Assembly (NCBI RefSeq): GCF_036227605.1
Contig: NZ_CP109487.1
Coordinates: forward strand, 9,514,284-9,578,283
Reading direction: 5' to 3'
Source of the DNA: Streptomyces sp. NBC_01439
GTDB lineage: Bacteria > Actinomycetota > Actinomycetes > Streptomycetales > Streptomycetaceae
DNA length: 64,000 nucleotides
Shown piece after piece: positions 28,585-37,392 of this stretch (position 1 is its first letter; every line of letters begins with the position of its first letter). The notes beneath the pieces were generated by a model. It made no database searches and was not told where the DNA came from. It saw only the letters and a program-made list of their open reading frames with translations. A program made the position numbers and the translations under genes.

Positions 28585-29145
28585 ATGACCACCCCCCTGG
28601 TACCGACCCGCTCGCGCCCGCATCGCCTCGGTCCGCCCTCGGCCGCGCTGCTCGGCCGCGTGTACCTCGCCGCCCTCATCACCCACCTGCCGATCCTGGC
28701 GGTGCTCCTTGCGCCCCAGGGCCGCAGCCGGGTCAGCTCGGAAAGCACGGCGGGACTGCTGAACGCACTCCTCGTCGGGCTCGTCATCGCAGCCGTGGTC
28801 CTGGTGCCAGTGGTCTGCGCCCGGGTCGCCCCGGCAGGCCCGCGGTGGCAGCCCGGGACCGCGCTCGCCGGAGTCCGGTCCCTGATCCGTACTGACCGAC
28901 GGGCCTGGCTGCGGCGCCTGGGGGAGTTGACCGTCCTCTACATCGCCGCCCAGCTCCTGGGCGGGCTCGTTGCCCAGTTCCTTCCGTACATTTGGGAGAA
29001 CCCCCTGTACGGCAGCGAGCCGGGGGCGGCGCAGTGGGAGTTCCACTACGTCAACTTCGCTCTCCAGGGTGTCGTCATCTACGTGGCGGTGTGCGCGGCG
29101 ACCGCGTGGTACGCCTGCCGGTTGCGGCAGCTGCTGGAGGTCTGA
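28585..29145 (+). CDS. Four-helix membrane protein controlled by MarR (unknown function)
   Basis: 186 residues from ATG 28585 (an upstream frame runs through the operator and is rejected). Predicted membrane helices: VYLAALITHLPILAVLLAPQ, ALLVGLVIAAVVLVPVVCAR, LTVLYIAAQLLGGLVAQFLP and FALQGVVIYVAVCAATAWYA. The loop before the last helix contains YIWENPLYGSEPGAAQWEFH. I do not recognise the family. Divergent arrangement with a MarR regulator and a shared operator suggests ligand-inducible expression, for example a small permease or stress-protection membrane protein. Confidence 0.75.
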   Translation: MTTPLVPTRSRPHRLGPPSAALLGRVYLAALITHLPILAVLLAPQGRSRVSSESTAGLLNALLVGLVIAAVVLVPVVCARVAPAGPRWQPGTALAGVRSLIRTDRRAWLRRLGELTVLYIAAQLLGGLVAQFLPYIWENPLYGSEPGAAQWEFHYVNFALQGVVIYVAVCAATAWYACRLRQLLEV

Positions 29146-29381
29146 TCGGCAGCACATCGGCCTTGGGCCTGGTGACCTGTTCGCCATCCCAGAACGCCAT
29201 GTTCCACGCCGAACCTTCGCGCACCAGACGCCGGCGCGCCCTTACCGACGGGCCTCCACACCCCGGGCCCTGATTCAGTCGTCAGGCAAGTCCGCCAGGC
29301 CGTGCCGGCTATTATCCGCCCCGTCGGGCCGATTCGGCAGATCTACACTGAGCTGCGAGAACGCTGAGGGGGAACAGGACC

Positions 29382-30680
29382 ATGGGCGTGAGTACGGGTG
29401 TGGGTACGAGCAATGCTGTGGACGGCGAGTCCGCCCTGATCTCCGCGGTCCAGGCCGGGGACACGGACCTGGTGAGGATCCTTCTCCATGAGAACAGCGA
29501 CTCCGACTGCGTGGACGCCGCGTTCTGCTTGGCGGTCCGGATGCACGCCGGGCACATCGCCCAACTGCTGCTCCAGTACGGTGCGGATTCGGGCCGGAGC
29601 GGGCCCGAGGATCTGATCCCTTTGCGTGAGGCGGTCGACTCGGGTTCGCCCGCTCTGTTCGAGGCGCTCCTGGACCACAGGATCCGGGGCAGGTATCCCG
29701 AATCTGAACTCCTGGAGGCGCGGGACCTCGCCCGCCGCTGGCACGAGACGGGGGTCGAGGCCGAACTGAGGCGCCGCACCGGTTCCCGGGATACCGTCGT
29801 CCGTAGGCAGGTGCAAGACGACGAGTACAACAGGGTCGACGAGTGCACCCTTGGTGGCACGACCGTGCGGGACGGCCACGGGGCGATCCTCACGTACGTC
29901 GAGGACCTGCTCGGGGTCCGGACGTCGTTCGAGGATCTGATGGATCGCGCGTTGACCATCGCCGACCAGAACCACCCGACATGGGGCGGGGTCACCCTCC
30001 TGCTGGCCGGCCGACGCGACCAGGCGACCTGGACAGCTGCCGCAGCGCTGCGCACGAACCCGGACCCGTCCCGCCGGTTGTTCGGTGCCGAGGTGCTCCG
30101 GGTTACCCATCTGCTCGACCCCAGCGACGAGGACGCGTTCGCTGGTCCCGCTCTGAACATGTTTACCGAATGGTCGGCCGAGGAGACGGACCTCGCCGTG
30201 CTCACCGAGGTGCTGGTCGCTCTTGGGGAGCACATCGACCCCCGCGCGGAGGTGGCCCTTTTGCCTCACGCCGGCCATTCTGATGCCGGGGTGCGGCGTG
30301 CGGTCGCGCAGGGGTTCAGCGAGTGGTCCTCGCCGCCGGCTTTTTCCGGCGATGCTCGCACGGCGTTGCTGCGGCTGATGACCGATCCGGACGCGGTGGT
30401 ACGGAAGACCGCATGCTGCGTGGTTGCCGAGGGCAGGGACCACGATCCCAACTTCGCGGACGCCATGGCTGCTGTGCTGGACGACACGAACCGTCTGGTC
30501 CGGCTGGCCGCCGTCTACGGGCTTGCCCTCCACGACGATGAACGGTGTGTGGAAGCAGCACGCCTTCTCGGCCCGCCGCAGCGCGGTTCCCTGGAAGAAG
30601 AGGGCTACCTCGAAGCGGTGTGGCGTTACGAATGGCGTCGCGACGACCGCTGGACATCCCCGCCTGTGCCTGTCAGCTGA
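29382..30680 (+). CDS. Ankyrin + HEAT-repeat protein
   Basis: 432 residues from ATG 29382, preceded by GAGGGGGAACAGGACC. Residues ~17-115 form ankyrin-type repeats (ALISAVQAGDTDLVRILLHE, AFCLAVRMHAGHIAQLLLQY, PLREAVDSGSPALFEALLDH). Residues ~210-425 form HEAT-like repeats (HSDAGVRRAVAQGFSEW, RTALLRLMTDPDAVVRKTAC, MAAVLDDTNRLVRLAAVYGL). No enzymatic domain: a protein-interaction scaffold. Repeat proteins of this build often appear as stand-alone accessory or immunity-like genes. The stop lies ten bases before boundary copy 2. Confidence 0.85.
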   Translation: MGVSTGVGTSNAVDGESALISAVQAGDTDLVRILLHENSDSDCVDAAFCLAVRMHAGHIAQLLLQYGADSGRSGPEDLIPLREAVDSGSPALFEALLDHRIRGRYPESELLEARDLARRWHETGVEAELRRRTGSRDTVVRRQVQDDEYNRVDECTLGGTTVRDGHGAILTYVEDLLGVRTSFEDLMDRALTIADQNHPTWGGVTLLLAGRRDQATWTAAAALRTNPDPSRRLFGAEVLRVTHLLDPSDEDAFAGPALNMFTEWSAEETDLAVLTEVLVALGEHIDPRAEVALLPHAGHSDAGVRRAVAQGFSEWSSPPAFSGDARTALLRLMTDPDAVVRKTACCVVAEGRDHDPNFADAMAAVLDDTNRLVRLAAVYGLALHDDERCVEAARLLGPPQRGSLEEEGYLEAVWRYEWRRDDRWTSPPVPVS

Positions 30681-30690
30681 TCCAGAGCCG

Positions 30691-30727
30691 GGAATACCGC
30701 ACGGTTCGAATGACGCTCCCCGCCAGC
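30691..30727 (+). repeat. Conserved boundary element, copy 2
   Basis: GGAATACCGCACGGTTCGAA then TGACGCTCCCCGCCAGC. Unlike the other four copies it is not followed by HNH nuclease sequence but by a short gap and the end of the TPR gene, showing that the boundary is separable from the nuclease gene. Confidence 0.8.
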
Positions 30728-30745
30728 TTTGCGTGCGGCGTTGCC

Positions 30746-30771
30746 GACGGGCCCTAAAGCTGCGGCCCGTC
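30746..30771. terminator. Hairpin between convergent genes
   Basis: Perfect 8-bp stem GACGGGCC / GGCCCGTC with a 10-nt loop, no T-tract. It lies between the ankyrin/HEAT gene (plus) and the TPR gene (minus) and overlaps the stop of the latter, consistent with a bidirectional terminator. Confidence 0.55.
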
Positions 30772-32139
30772 GATGGAATCGGCCTCCGTACTGTTGGGAG
30801 TGCTCCAGCGCCGTCGAGCGTGCTCCCGCTGGGCGGCGGCACTGGGGATGGCAGCGATGGCATCGATGGGGCGGTTCTGCCTGATCAGCAGCTTGGCGAG
30901 GTCTGTGGCTGCCGTGAGTCCTGGATGGGTGCGGAGCAGCTCCATTGCTTCGTCTGATCTGCCGTCCTGTGCCAGCAGCGAGGCGATGGTGATGTCCCGC
31001 TCGTCGGCATACAGGTCGGGATCCGCTGCGACCTCCGCGATGGCTTCGCGGCATCGCCCGGTTTCTCCCATCAACCACCATCGAGTGGACGGCACCCAGT
31101 ACGTCTCTTCGAGGAAGTCCTGGCTGCACTCATCCAGGAGTCGCAATGCCCGTTCCTGGAGGCCGTTCTCGGCGAGCATGCGCACCGCGACATACAGGAG
31201 GCCCTCCCAAGGGTCCTCGAAGGTGGGGCGTACTACCTCGACGGCCTCGTCAATTCGGTCCTGTCCGGCTAGCAGATCCATGAGGAGGGACTGGCAGCTA
31301 CCCGGGTAGTCGGTGGCGGCGATGAGTTCGCGCAACAAGGTCTCGGCCTCGCCCGTCCGTCCTGCGTCCTGGAGCGCCCCCACCAGGGGACGCAGTGCCT
31401 CGCGTGCATGGCCACCAGTGGTGACTGCTCGGTGCAGCTCCTCTATCCGTCCGTGCCGGGCGAGGAGCCCCACGTAGGTCTCGACCGTGTTCTGGGGTCC
31501 GTACCGGCGGGCGGCCACGTCGGTGCCGAGGACGCTGATCGCCTCGTCGACCCGCCCTGATCTCTCCAAGACCTCGGCCTGCAAGTCCAAGGTTTCCCAG
31601 TGCCTGTGCGATCCGCCTTGGGTTTGCACGCGTCTGGCCTCCTGCGCGAGCGGGACAAGCAGCGCCAGGACTCGGTCGTCCCTACCCTGCCCTTCGGTCA
31701 TCTCTACGAGAGACCGTGGTATCCGACCGTCCGACAGGTGAGGTTCGAGGACCGTGATCGCCTCGTCCACACACCCGGTCTTCACCAGGACTTCGGCGTA
31801 GGCACGGCACGCCTCGACTGCCTGCCACGCCGTTTCGTCCGGGCGCACCAAGGCCAGTGCCTCATCGATCCGGCCCCACCGGACCAAGATGTCGGCACCC
31901 GCTGAAAGAGCAGGCAGCCAGCCGGAATCCGCGAACGGCTTCATCACGGCCCAGGCCCGTTCGAATTCTTCTGTGGTACAGAGCTCACGTGCCGCGCCTC
32001 GTGCGCAGAACCAGTCCCCGCGCCTGTCGGCGGCCTCCACCACGAGATCCAGGTGCCCACCTTCCACGAGGAGGTCCACCACTTGTGGTGGGACTCCACC
32101 CCAGTTGTCTGCTTGCCACTGAAGATCTTCAACGTTCAC
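30754..32139 (-). CDS. TPR-repeat protein
   Basis: 461 residues from GTG 32139-32137. Successive ~34-residue helical repeats with the G-R-x-D-E-A-x-x-x-L pattern: ILVRWGRIDEALALVRPDET, YAEVLVKTGCVDEAITVLEP, AEVLERSGRVDEAISVLGTD, LLARHGRIEELHRAVTTGGH, ALQDAGRTGEAETLLRELIA, LLAGQDRIDEAVEVVRPTFE, LLAQDGRSDEAMELLRTHPG. No catalytic domain; a scaffold-like all-helical protein. Streptomyces genomes carry scattered relatives, often in strain-specific regions. Intact. Boundary copies 2 and 3 bracket the gene. Confidence 0.85.
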   Translation of the reverse strand: MNVEDLQWQADNWGGVPPQVVDLLVEGGHLDLVVEAADRRGDWFCARGAARELCTTEEFERAWAVMKPFADSGWLPALSAGADILVRWGRIDEALALVRPDETAWQAVEACRAYAEVLVKTGCVDEAITVLEPHLSDGRIPRSLVEMTEGQGRDDRVLALLVPLAQEARRVQTQGGSHRHWETLDLQAEVLERSGRVDEAISVLGTDVAARRYGPQNTVETYVGLLARHGRIEELHRAVTTGGHAREALRPLVGALQDAGRTGEAETLLRELIAATDYPGSCQSLLMDLLAGQDRIDEAVEVVRPTFEDPWEGLLYVAVRMLAENGLQERALRLLDECSQDFLEETYWVPSTRWWLMGETGRCREAIAEVAADPDLYADERDITIASLLAQDGRSDEAMELLRTHPGLTAATDLAKLLIRQNRPIDAIAAIPSAAAQREHARRRWSTPNSTEADSIDGPQL

Positions 32140-32271
32140 GGGGACAGCTTAGAAACCACCGCCGACATGACGGTTTTGAGCCGGGGTGCAGGGGTGGGCG
32201 CCGAGGTCGATCGTGAGCTGGTCTGTGCGGCAGAGAGGCGAGGCTGGGGCCTCTCTCCGGTCGAGGCGCGT

Positions 32272-32310
32272 GGAATGCCGCATGGTTCGAATGACGCTCT
32301 CCGCCAGCTG
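32272..32310 (+). repeat. Conserved boundary element, copy 3
   Basis: GGAATGCCGCATGGTTCGAA then TGACGCTCTCCGCCAGCTG, followed directly by the HNH nuclease 3' half. It lies 132 bases from the 5' end of the TPR gene. Confidence 0.8.
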
Positions 32311-32622
32311 GGGCGTTCGGGTGGACGGCGGCGCGTCGTGCGGCGCGGCGTGAGGCATACGCGAATGACCAAGGTCAGCTCTCCTCGCTGGTCGCGGTGA
32401 CGGCTCGTTCGAACCGGTTGGAGGCGGACCGAGACTTGGCGGAGTGGCTGCCGCCGGCGCCGGATGCGCTGTGTCGGTACGGCGCGGAGTGGATCGCGAT
32501 CAAGCTCTGCTGGGGCCTCGCGGTCGACGAGGCCGAGCGGGACCGGCTGCTGGACATCGCGGCCTGCTGCGGCGGCACGGATGTGGAGTTCACCCCCGCC
32601 CCGTGGGTCGAGGGCCGGTGCA
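32311..32622 (+). pseudogene. 3' half of HNH (DUF1524-type) nuclease gene, remnant 2
   Basis: Codons after the boundary: FGWTAARRAARREAYANDQG, LSSLVAVTARSNRLEADRDL, EWLPPAPDALCRYGAEWIAI, CWGLAVDEAERDRLLDIAAC and DVEFTPAP. The native stop after APAP is lost (read-through to TGG GTC). The 5' half with the catalytic motif is absent. Very similar to remnant 3. Confidence 0.8.
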
Positions 32623-32675
32623 GGAGGGGCCGCTACCACGTCAGGCGTGGCTTCGCGGTGGCGGCCCCACTACGG

Positions 32676-34862
32676 TCAGGAGGTGGCTTGGGAGGCCTGC
32701 GTACGCGTCAGGATGGACCGGCAGGTGCGCTGGATTTCCAGGTCGACGGCGATGCTCCATCCCCAGGGGTCTCCTCCGCGGCGGGGCTGTGCGAGTGCGG
32801 ATTGGACCTGGGGGAGGGCGGGGTGTGCTGCCTGGCCCATGCGGTTGAGGCAGGCGACGGCATGGCGTGCGGTGAAGTCGTTGTCCTTCCAAGCGGCCAG
32901 CAGCGCCGGCACGACGGCGGGGGCTTCGTCGTCCCCGCCGATGTCCCAGAGGGCTGACGCCATATGGACCAGGGTCCAGGAGTCGTTCAGCACGGCGGAA
33001 CCGGCCTGCTCGTTGCGTGCGTTCTGTTCGAGTTGGTCGTTCAGTATCTGGCGCAGGCGGGGCAGTACGGCCGCGGCGGGAGGGCCGATCCGTCCAGCAA
33101 GGTTGACCGCGTCGAAGTTCCGCTCGTCGTTGAGGAGGCATTGCAGCAGCGGAACGACCTGCTCGGGTCGGCGTTCAAGTTCCCAGATGGTGTTGGTTGC
33201 GGCCGTGCGGGTTCTCTGGTCTTCCGCCTCGGTCAGGGGGCGGACGATCTCGAGGGCGGTGATGGCGCGGGTGCCGAACGATGCGAGCGCCTTCAGGATG
33301 GGCGCGGCCGTGTGCCACTGCCCTCGCTGGACGGCGGCCTTGAGGGCGTCGGTGAGCGCGGGCACGGCGGCCGGGTCGCCGAGTGCGGCAAGCGCCGACG
33401 CGAGCGAGGTGGGACTGACATCGGGCCATTCACGGGAGTGGTCGATGTCGGCGAGGAGGCGGATGAGCCGGGGCGTGAGTTCCGCGGCGGCCTGGGGCAG
33501 CCGGCCGGCCGCGTTCACGGCCCGCCAGGCGTCGATACCGGTGTCGAGCGCGGTCAGCAGCCCGGGCAGGGCTCGCTCGTCTCCGAGCTCGGCGAGTGCC
33601 AGGGTCGCCTGCTGGTGGGCGCGGCGCAGTTCGGCGTGTGGGCTCGCCCAGGCATCGGGTCTATGTGTGGTGCGGTGGGTGGCGACGTAGGCGGCGAGGG
33701 CTTCCCGGGCCGGTTCGGCAAGCTGGCCCAAGGCCCCGAGCACCTCGGCCGCAGCTGCTGACGTGTAGGAGTCGCGCGGCAGCAGGCACGCGGCGAGGAG
33801 TCGTACCAGGGGAACATGGTCTCCTCGCCAGGAGATGATCAGTGTGCGTGCCATGTCGATCGCGTCGTACCGGGTGGCCGCATCCAGGCTGCGCAGCTGC
33901 TCGCAGAGCAACGCGGTCCGGTCCTCGACACGCCCGTCGAGGACCTCGTGGAAGGACACCAGCAGGGACGTCGTGGGCGCATGGACCCGGCCGTGGCGGT
34001 CCAGGTCGGCGAAGGCGGCAGCAACGTGCCCAGGAACACCAGGGTCGGGCTCGGTCTCAAGAGCACACGTGCACGGCCCCGTCGGCCCCGGGCTCTCGTC
34101 TGGCTCCTTGCTCTCCTCGGGCAGGGATATCGGCGCGATCCGGCGGAGGAGCGCGATCGCGGTGGGCACCGTGGTGGCATCGATGGACTCGGGGATGCAG
34201 CGGGCCCGCTGGACGAGCGCCGCAAGACGGACATCGGCATCCACCGTCAAGCCGTCGGCGAGGAGATCGAACCATGCCCGCGCTGGTTTCTGAGCCGCCG
34301 GGAGCCGCAGCGCCAGATCGCCCATCGTCCGGATCACCAGCAGCCGCTCCATGACGCCGTCCTCGGCGTCGAGCCGAGCCCGAAGGACTCCTACCGCCCG
34401 CTCGGCGTCGTTCAGGAACAGCCCCAGCCCCACGATCGCGGCCGAACGCACCCGCGCGTCCGTATCGCAGGCGTAGCCGACGAACACCTCGCCGCGCCCA
34501 CGTATCAGGGCTGCGGCGTCCTGGTAGGCCGTGCTTTCCTCACCGTCGATGCCGATCCATACACCGCCGACCTCGTCCCGATCGACGGCCTCACGGCCGA
34601 TGCTCACGATCAGCGCGACCACCGACGCCCGATCAGGCGTGGAAGGGCTGTCGGCCATGTCGAACAAAAACGGCAGACTGGCCACCGTGCACGGATACAC
34701 GTCCCCCTGATGGTGGGCCGCGCCGTAGAAGCTCCTGAACGCCTTCTCCCGGACCTCGTCGCAGGACGAAGCCATGTCGCGCAGCCATTGCGGAACATCA
34801 CTGGCCGGCCCGTAGGCGTGCCCCAGGGACGCCCAGTCGATGCTCTCCAAGTCGTTGATCAT
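32676..34862 (-). CDS. Large HEAT-repeat protein
   Basis: 728 residues from ATG 34862-34860 (MINDLESIDWASLGHAYGPA). The longer upstream frame is the complement of an HNH remnant and is not used. N-terminal segment VPQWLRDMASSCDEVREKAF, SFYGAAHHQGDVYPCTVASL, then many HEAT repeats (VRSAAIVGLGLFLNDAERAV, AAEVLGALGQLAEPAREALA, ATLALAELGDERALPGLLTA, LASALAALGDPAAVPALTDA, RTRTAATNTIWELERRPEQV). No enzymatic residues recognised. The start motif with S-x-x-x-H-Q-G-x-x-Y-x-A is typical of Streptomyces HEAT proteins of unknown role, sometimes near toxin genes. Intact, flanked by boundary copies 3 and 4. Confidence 0.85.
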   Translation of the reverse strand: MINDLESIDWASLGHAYGPASDVPQWLRDMASSCDEVREKAFRSFYGAAHHQGDVYPCTVASLPFLFDMADSPSTPDRASVVALIVSIGREAVDRDEVGGVWIGIDGEESTAYQDAAALIRGRGEVFVGYACDTDARVRSAAIVGLGLFLNDAERAVGVLRARLDAEDGVMERLLVIRTMGDLALRLPAAQKPARAWFDLLADGLTVDADVRLAALVQRARCIPESIDATTVPTAIALLRRIAPISLPEESKEPDESPGPTGPCTCALETEPDPGVPGHVAAAFADLDRHGRVHAPTTSLLVSFHEVLDGRVEDRTALLCEQLRSLDAATRYDAIDMARTLIISWRGDHVPLVRLLAACLLPRDSYTSAAAAEVLGALGQLAEPAREALAAYVATHRTTHRPDAWASPHAELRRAHQQATLALAELGDERALPGLLTALDTGIDAWRAVNAAGRLPQAAAELTPRLIRLLADIDHSREWPDVSPTSLASALAALGDPAAVPALTDALKAAVQRGQWHTAAPILKALASFGTRAITALEIVRPLTEAEDQRTRTAATNTIWELERRPEQVVPLLQCLLNDERNFDAVNLAGRIGPPAAAVLPRLRQILNDQLEQNARNEQAGSAVLNDSWTLVHMASALWDIGGDDEAPAVVPALLAAWKDNDFTARHAVACLNRMGQAAHPALPQVQSALAQPRRGGDPWGWSIAVDLEIQRTCRSILTRTQASQATS

Positions 34863-34955
34863 GCCCGGCACTATGCCGCGCAGCACTGACACGCTCGACA
34901 GCAAGCGCTGGGCCCCCCGATCCTGACCGCCAGCGCTGTTGCCGCTGAGGCATCT

Positions 34956-34993
34956 GCAATACCGCTCATTTGGAATGACGCGCCCTGCCGGCT
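34956..34993 (+). repeat. Conserved boundary element, copy 4 (degenerate)
   Basis: GCAATACCGCTCATTTGGAA then TGACGCGCCCTGCCGGCT: recognisably the same element, with several substitutions. It lies 94 bases from the 5' end of the HEAT gene and runs into HNH remnant 3. Confidence 0.65.
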
Positions 34994-35278
34994 GGGGCTT
35001 CGGCGTGGACGGCGGCGCGGCGGGAGGCGTACGCGAACGACCAGGGACAGCCGGCTTCCCGGGTCGCGGTGACGGCCTGCTCGAACCGGTCGAAGGCGGA
35101 CCAGGATCCGGCGGAGTGGCTGCCGCCGTCCGCGGACGCGCTGTGCCGGTACGGCGCCGAGTGGACGGCAACGAAACTCCGTTGGGGCCTCGCGGTCGAC
35201 GAGGCCGAGCGTGACCGGCTGCTCGACATCGCGGCCGGCTGCGGTGGCACGGACGTGGAGTTCACCCCCGCCCCGTAG
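34994..35278 (+). pseudogene. 3' half of HNH (DUF1524-type) nuclease gene, remnant 3
   Basis: Codons ASAWTAARREAYANDQGQPA, SRVAVTACSNRSKADQDPAE, WLPPSADALCRYGAEWTATK, WGLAVDEAERDRLLDIAAGC, DVEFTPAP then TAG 35276-35278. This is the best preserved C-terminal half and keeps its own stop and the terminator behind it. The 5' half is missing at exactly the same codon as in the other remnants. Confidence 0.85.
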
Positions 35279-35293
35279 CACCCCCGAAGGTCA

Positions 35294-35321
35294 GGGCCGC
35301 CACCTCGACAGGTGGCGGCCC
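35294..35321 (+). terminator. Strong hairpin after HNH remnant 3
   Basis: Perfect 12-bp stem GGGCCGCCACCT / AGGTGGCGGCCC with loop CGAC, followed by TTCG. It lies 16 bases after the HNH stop and is probably the native terminator of the nuclease gene. Confidence 0.8.
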
Positions 35322-35456
35322 TTCGCCGTGCCCGCAGCCGTTCGCGGTCGCCGGGTGGCCGGGTGGGCCCAACGGGGTGCGCTGTTGGGCCGGCTCGGGT
35401 GTGGGCGTTGGCTCGGGCGGGGCAGGGTGGCGGGCGGGAACGTGTCGGAGGGTGGT

Positions 35457-35855
35457 GTGCTGGTGGAGTGGGACCGGTGGACGGTGGAGTTCGGGGACGC
35501 GCACGCGGGCGCGGTCGGTGTCCTCGTCGGTGGCGACGAGCCGGGGCCGGCGTACTTCGATGTCGGGAGCGGCTCGGACGTGCCCTCCACGACGCACTGG
35601 TCGGCCTACGACGGCCAGGTCGGCCGCCCGCGCGCCGAGGCGCTCCGGGCGGGGTGCGCATGCGGATGGCGAGGCGCCGCAGAATATGCGCTGGACTGGG
35701 CGACGGTCGGCGACCGGCCTCTGTACGAGGCGGATGTCGACCTGACCGGACCGCTCGTGGACTGGAACGCCCACCTGTCCCTCGTCCGCGACCAGGCCGC
35801 GCCGCTCTCCAGCCGCTGGCCGCCCTCCTGGTCGAGATCGTCGAGCAGCTGACCG
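35457..35855 (+). pseudogene. AYDG-family copy 5, C-terminus lost by frameshift
   Basis: GTG 35457 has GGAGG five bases upstream. The N-terminal 115 codons are intact: WTVEFGDAHAGAVGVLVGGD, GPAYFDVGSGSDVPS, HWSAYDGQVGRPRAEALRAG, CACGWRGAAEYALDWATVGD, PLYEADVDLTGPLVDWNAHL. At VRDQAAPL the frame shifts: the expected continuation (QPLAALLVEIVEQLTA) is in the next frame and then runs into Tn3 debris at about 35860. So both a frameshift and a 3' truncation. It lies downstream of the HNH terminator on the same strand. Confidence 0.78.
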
Positions 35856-35859
35856 CCAG

Positions 35860-36170
35860 TATTCACGTAGACCAAGGCGGATTGCAGGATCCGCGGGCAC
35901 AGCACGAACATCTCCTGATCATCGCGTCGTGAGAGGACTGCATCATGTTCAGGCCCTCCTCGATCTCCCGCTTCAGGTCCCGCAGCCGGAGGTAGCGGGC
36001 CACGAGGATGGTCCTTCCTCTGGGCGTGGCCTACCTCCAGCATCGCCGCGTAGCTGGGGTGGGATGCGTTACGGGTGAAGCGGCGCAGGATCGCCCACGT
36101 TTTGCCGGACACGGGTACCTGCTCGTCCGTCAGCAGCGTCCAGTGTGCGACGAGCTCATTCACATCCAAC
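35860..36170 (-). pseudogene. Tn3-family transposase remnants
   Basis: Two disjoint pieces on the minus strand: LDVNELVAHWTLLTDEQVPV (N-terminal domain of Tn3 transposases, ~36090-36170) and DDQEMFVLCPRILQSALVYV with NT (the conserved R-D-E-Q-E-M-x-x-L-x-L-R-I-L-Q-x-A-L-V-Y-V-N-T segment, ~35865-35940) in a different frame. Internal deletion and frameshifts; inactive. Confidence 0.7.
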
Positions 36171-36269
36171 GGAGTACGGGCCACAGTCGTCGATCGTCCT
36201 CCCGGGGCTTCATACACCGCAGCCGTACCGCCCCGGACTCACTCACCCGGGTTACACCGCCGCAAGATC

Positions 36270-36398
36270 ACCGCCGTGCCCAGGCTACGGAAGCTGGTCA
36301 GGGCGAGTGCACGGCTCCTACCTGCGGTTTCCTGCTGACCTCCCCGTGACAGGGCGGCGGGTGATGCTGCAGCTTCGTGTCCGGCGCTTCACCTGCGG
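36270..36398 (+). pseudogene. ISL3-family transposase fragment (zinc-ribbon region)
   Basis: Codons GSWSGRVHGSYLRFPADLPV, TGRRVMLQLRVRRFTCG match the N-terminal zinc-binding region of ISL3 transposases (C-P-x-C-G-x-x-S-x-x-V-H-S-x-Y-x-R-x-x-x-D-L-P). About 40 codons survive, with one ligand cysteine replaced (CCAGGCTACGGA reads P-G-Y-G), then a cupin fragment follows. Confidence 0.7.
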
Positions 36399-36596
36399 TT
36401 GCGGCTCGCACTCGGCAACCAGGACCTCGTCCTGACTGCCGGGGACATCGTCGAGATCGACACCCACACGCCCCATGGAGTTGCGAACGCCGGATCCGCC
36501 GGACCGGTCGAGTATCTGGTCATGTTCGGGCCCCAAGGAGAACGTCCACGGCCGCGCACCCCTCCAGCCGCCGGTGACAGGAAGGCTGCTGAATGA
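36399..36596 (+). pseudogene. C-terminal fragment of a cupin-domain protein
   Basis: RLALGNQDLVLTAGDIVEID, THTPHGVANAGSAGPVEYLV, MFGPQGERPRPRT then stop. The pattern G-D-x-x-x-x-x-x-x-P-H-x-x-x-N (second cupin motif, with its metal-ligand histidine) is clear. The first cupin motif and the N-terminus are missing. An internal ATG at 36399 is present but has no ribosome-binding site. Confidence 0.7.
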
Positions 36597-37392
36597 GCAG
36601 TTGTGACAAGCCGCCTGCCTCGTCGGTGACAACCATGCTGCTTCGTTCGGTCCCATTTCGCCACGTCATCCGGCTCTGCCGGTGACAGCTACTGAGGTTC
36701 GGCTCAGGTGGGCTGTGGGGGGTGGGCGCCGCCGGGTTTGAGTGTGTCAGTGCCAGGCGCTGCTCGGACCTGGAGTGCAATAGTTCCTGCGGGGAGCGGC
36801 CTTCGGGCGGGCTGATCTTCGCCCCGTTGCGCTGCCGGCTGCGGGCAGGACCCGGCTGCCGTCACACGTCGCTGGTTCCCGTCCCCGGTCGGCAGCATCT
36901 AGCCGGGACGCGGCCGACCAAGCCGCCGTGAGGCGACCGCCCTTTCCTCCTTACGCTTTGACCGCCTTGCCCGCCACCCCCTCCGGTCTGGGCGCGGCCC
37001 CGACCCGGCCTTTCCCCCGGCCGGTCGGGGCCCTTGTGCTCTTCCGTGCGGCAGCAGCGTTACTCCCGCGTAGCCGCGGCGGTCAGGTCGGCGGAGTGGG
37101 AGGCGCTTCGCCAAGCCGTACGGCGGCTCATTGCCTCGTTCGGGGGAATCGGGCTGTGGTGGCCAAGCTGGTGGGCGGACTGCGGCGAAGAGGGCGTGTG
37201 CGGGGATGCCGGAAGGTCCTGTTCCCGCGCCGGCCGTGTGGGGTCTCCGCGTGGCCGAGGCACCTTGGGCGCGAGCAGCGACGGGAAATGGCCGGTGGCC
37301 CCGCCCCCCCTGAGTGGGCCAGGCCACCGGCCTGTCCGGCTACACCACCGACCGGTGATGTCCTCCTGCCGGGCCCGGCAGGAGGCTGGGCG
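36597..37392. other. Gene-poor stretch, nothing recognised
   Basis: About 800 bases with long but compositionally shadow-like open frames on both strands; no domain, ribosome-binding site or repeat that I can support. Confidence 0.4.
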
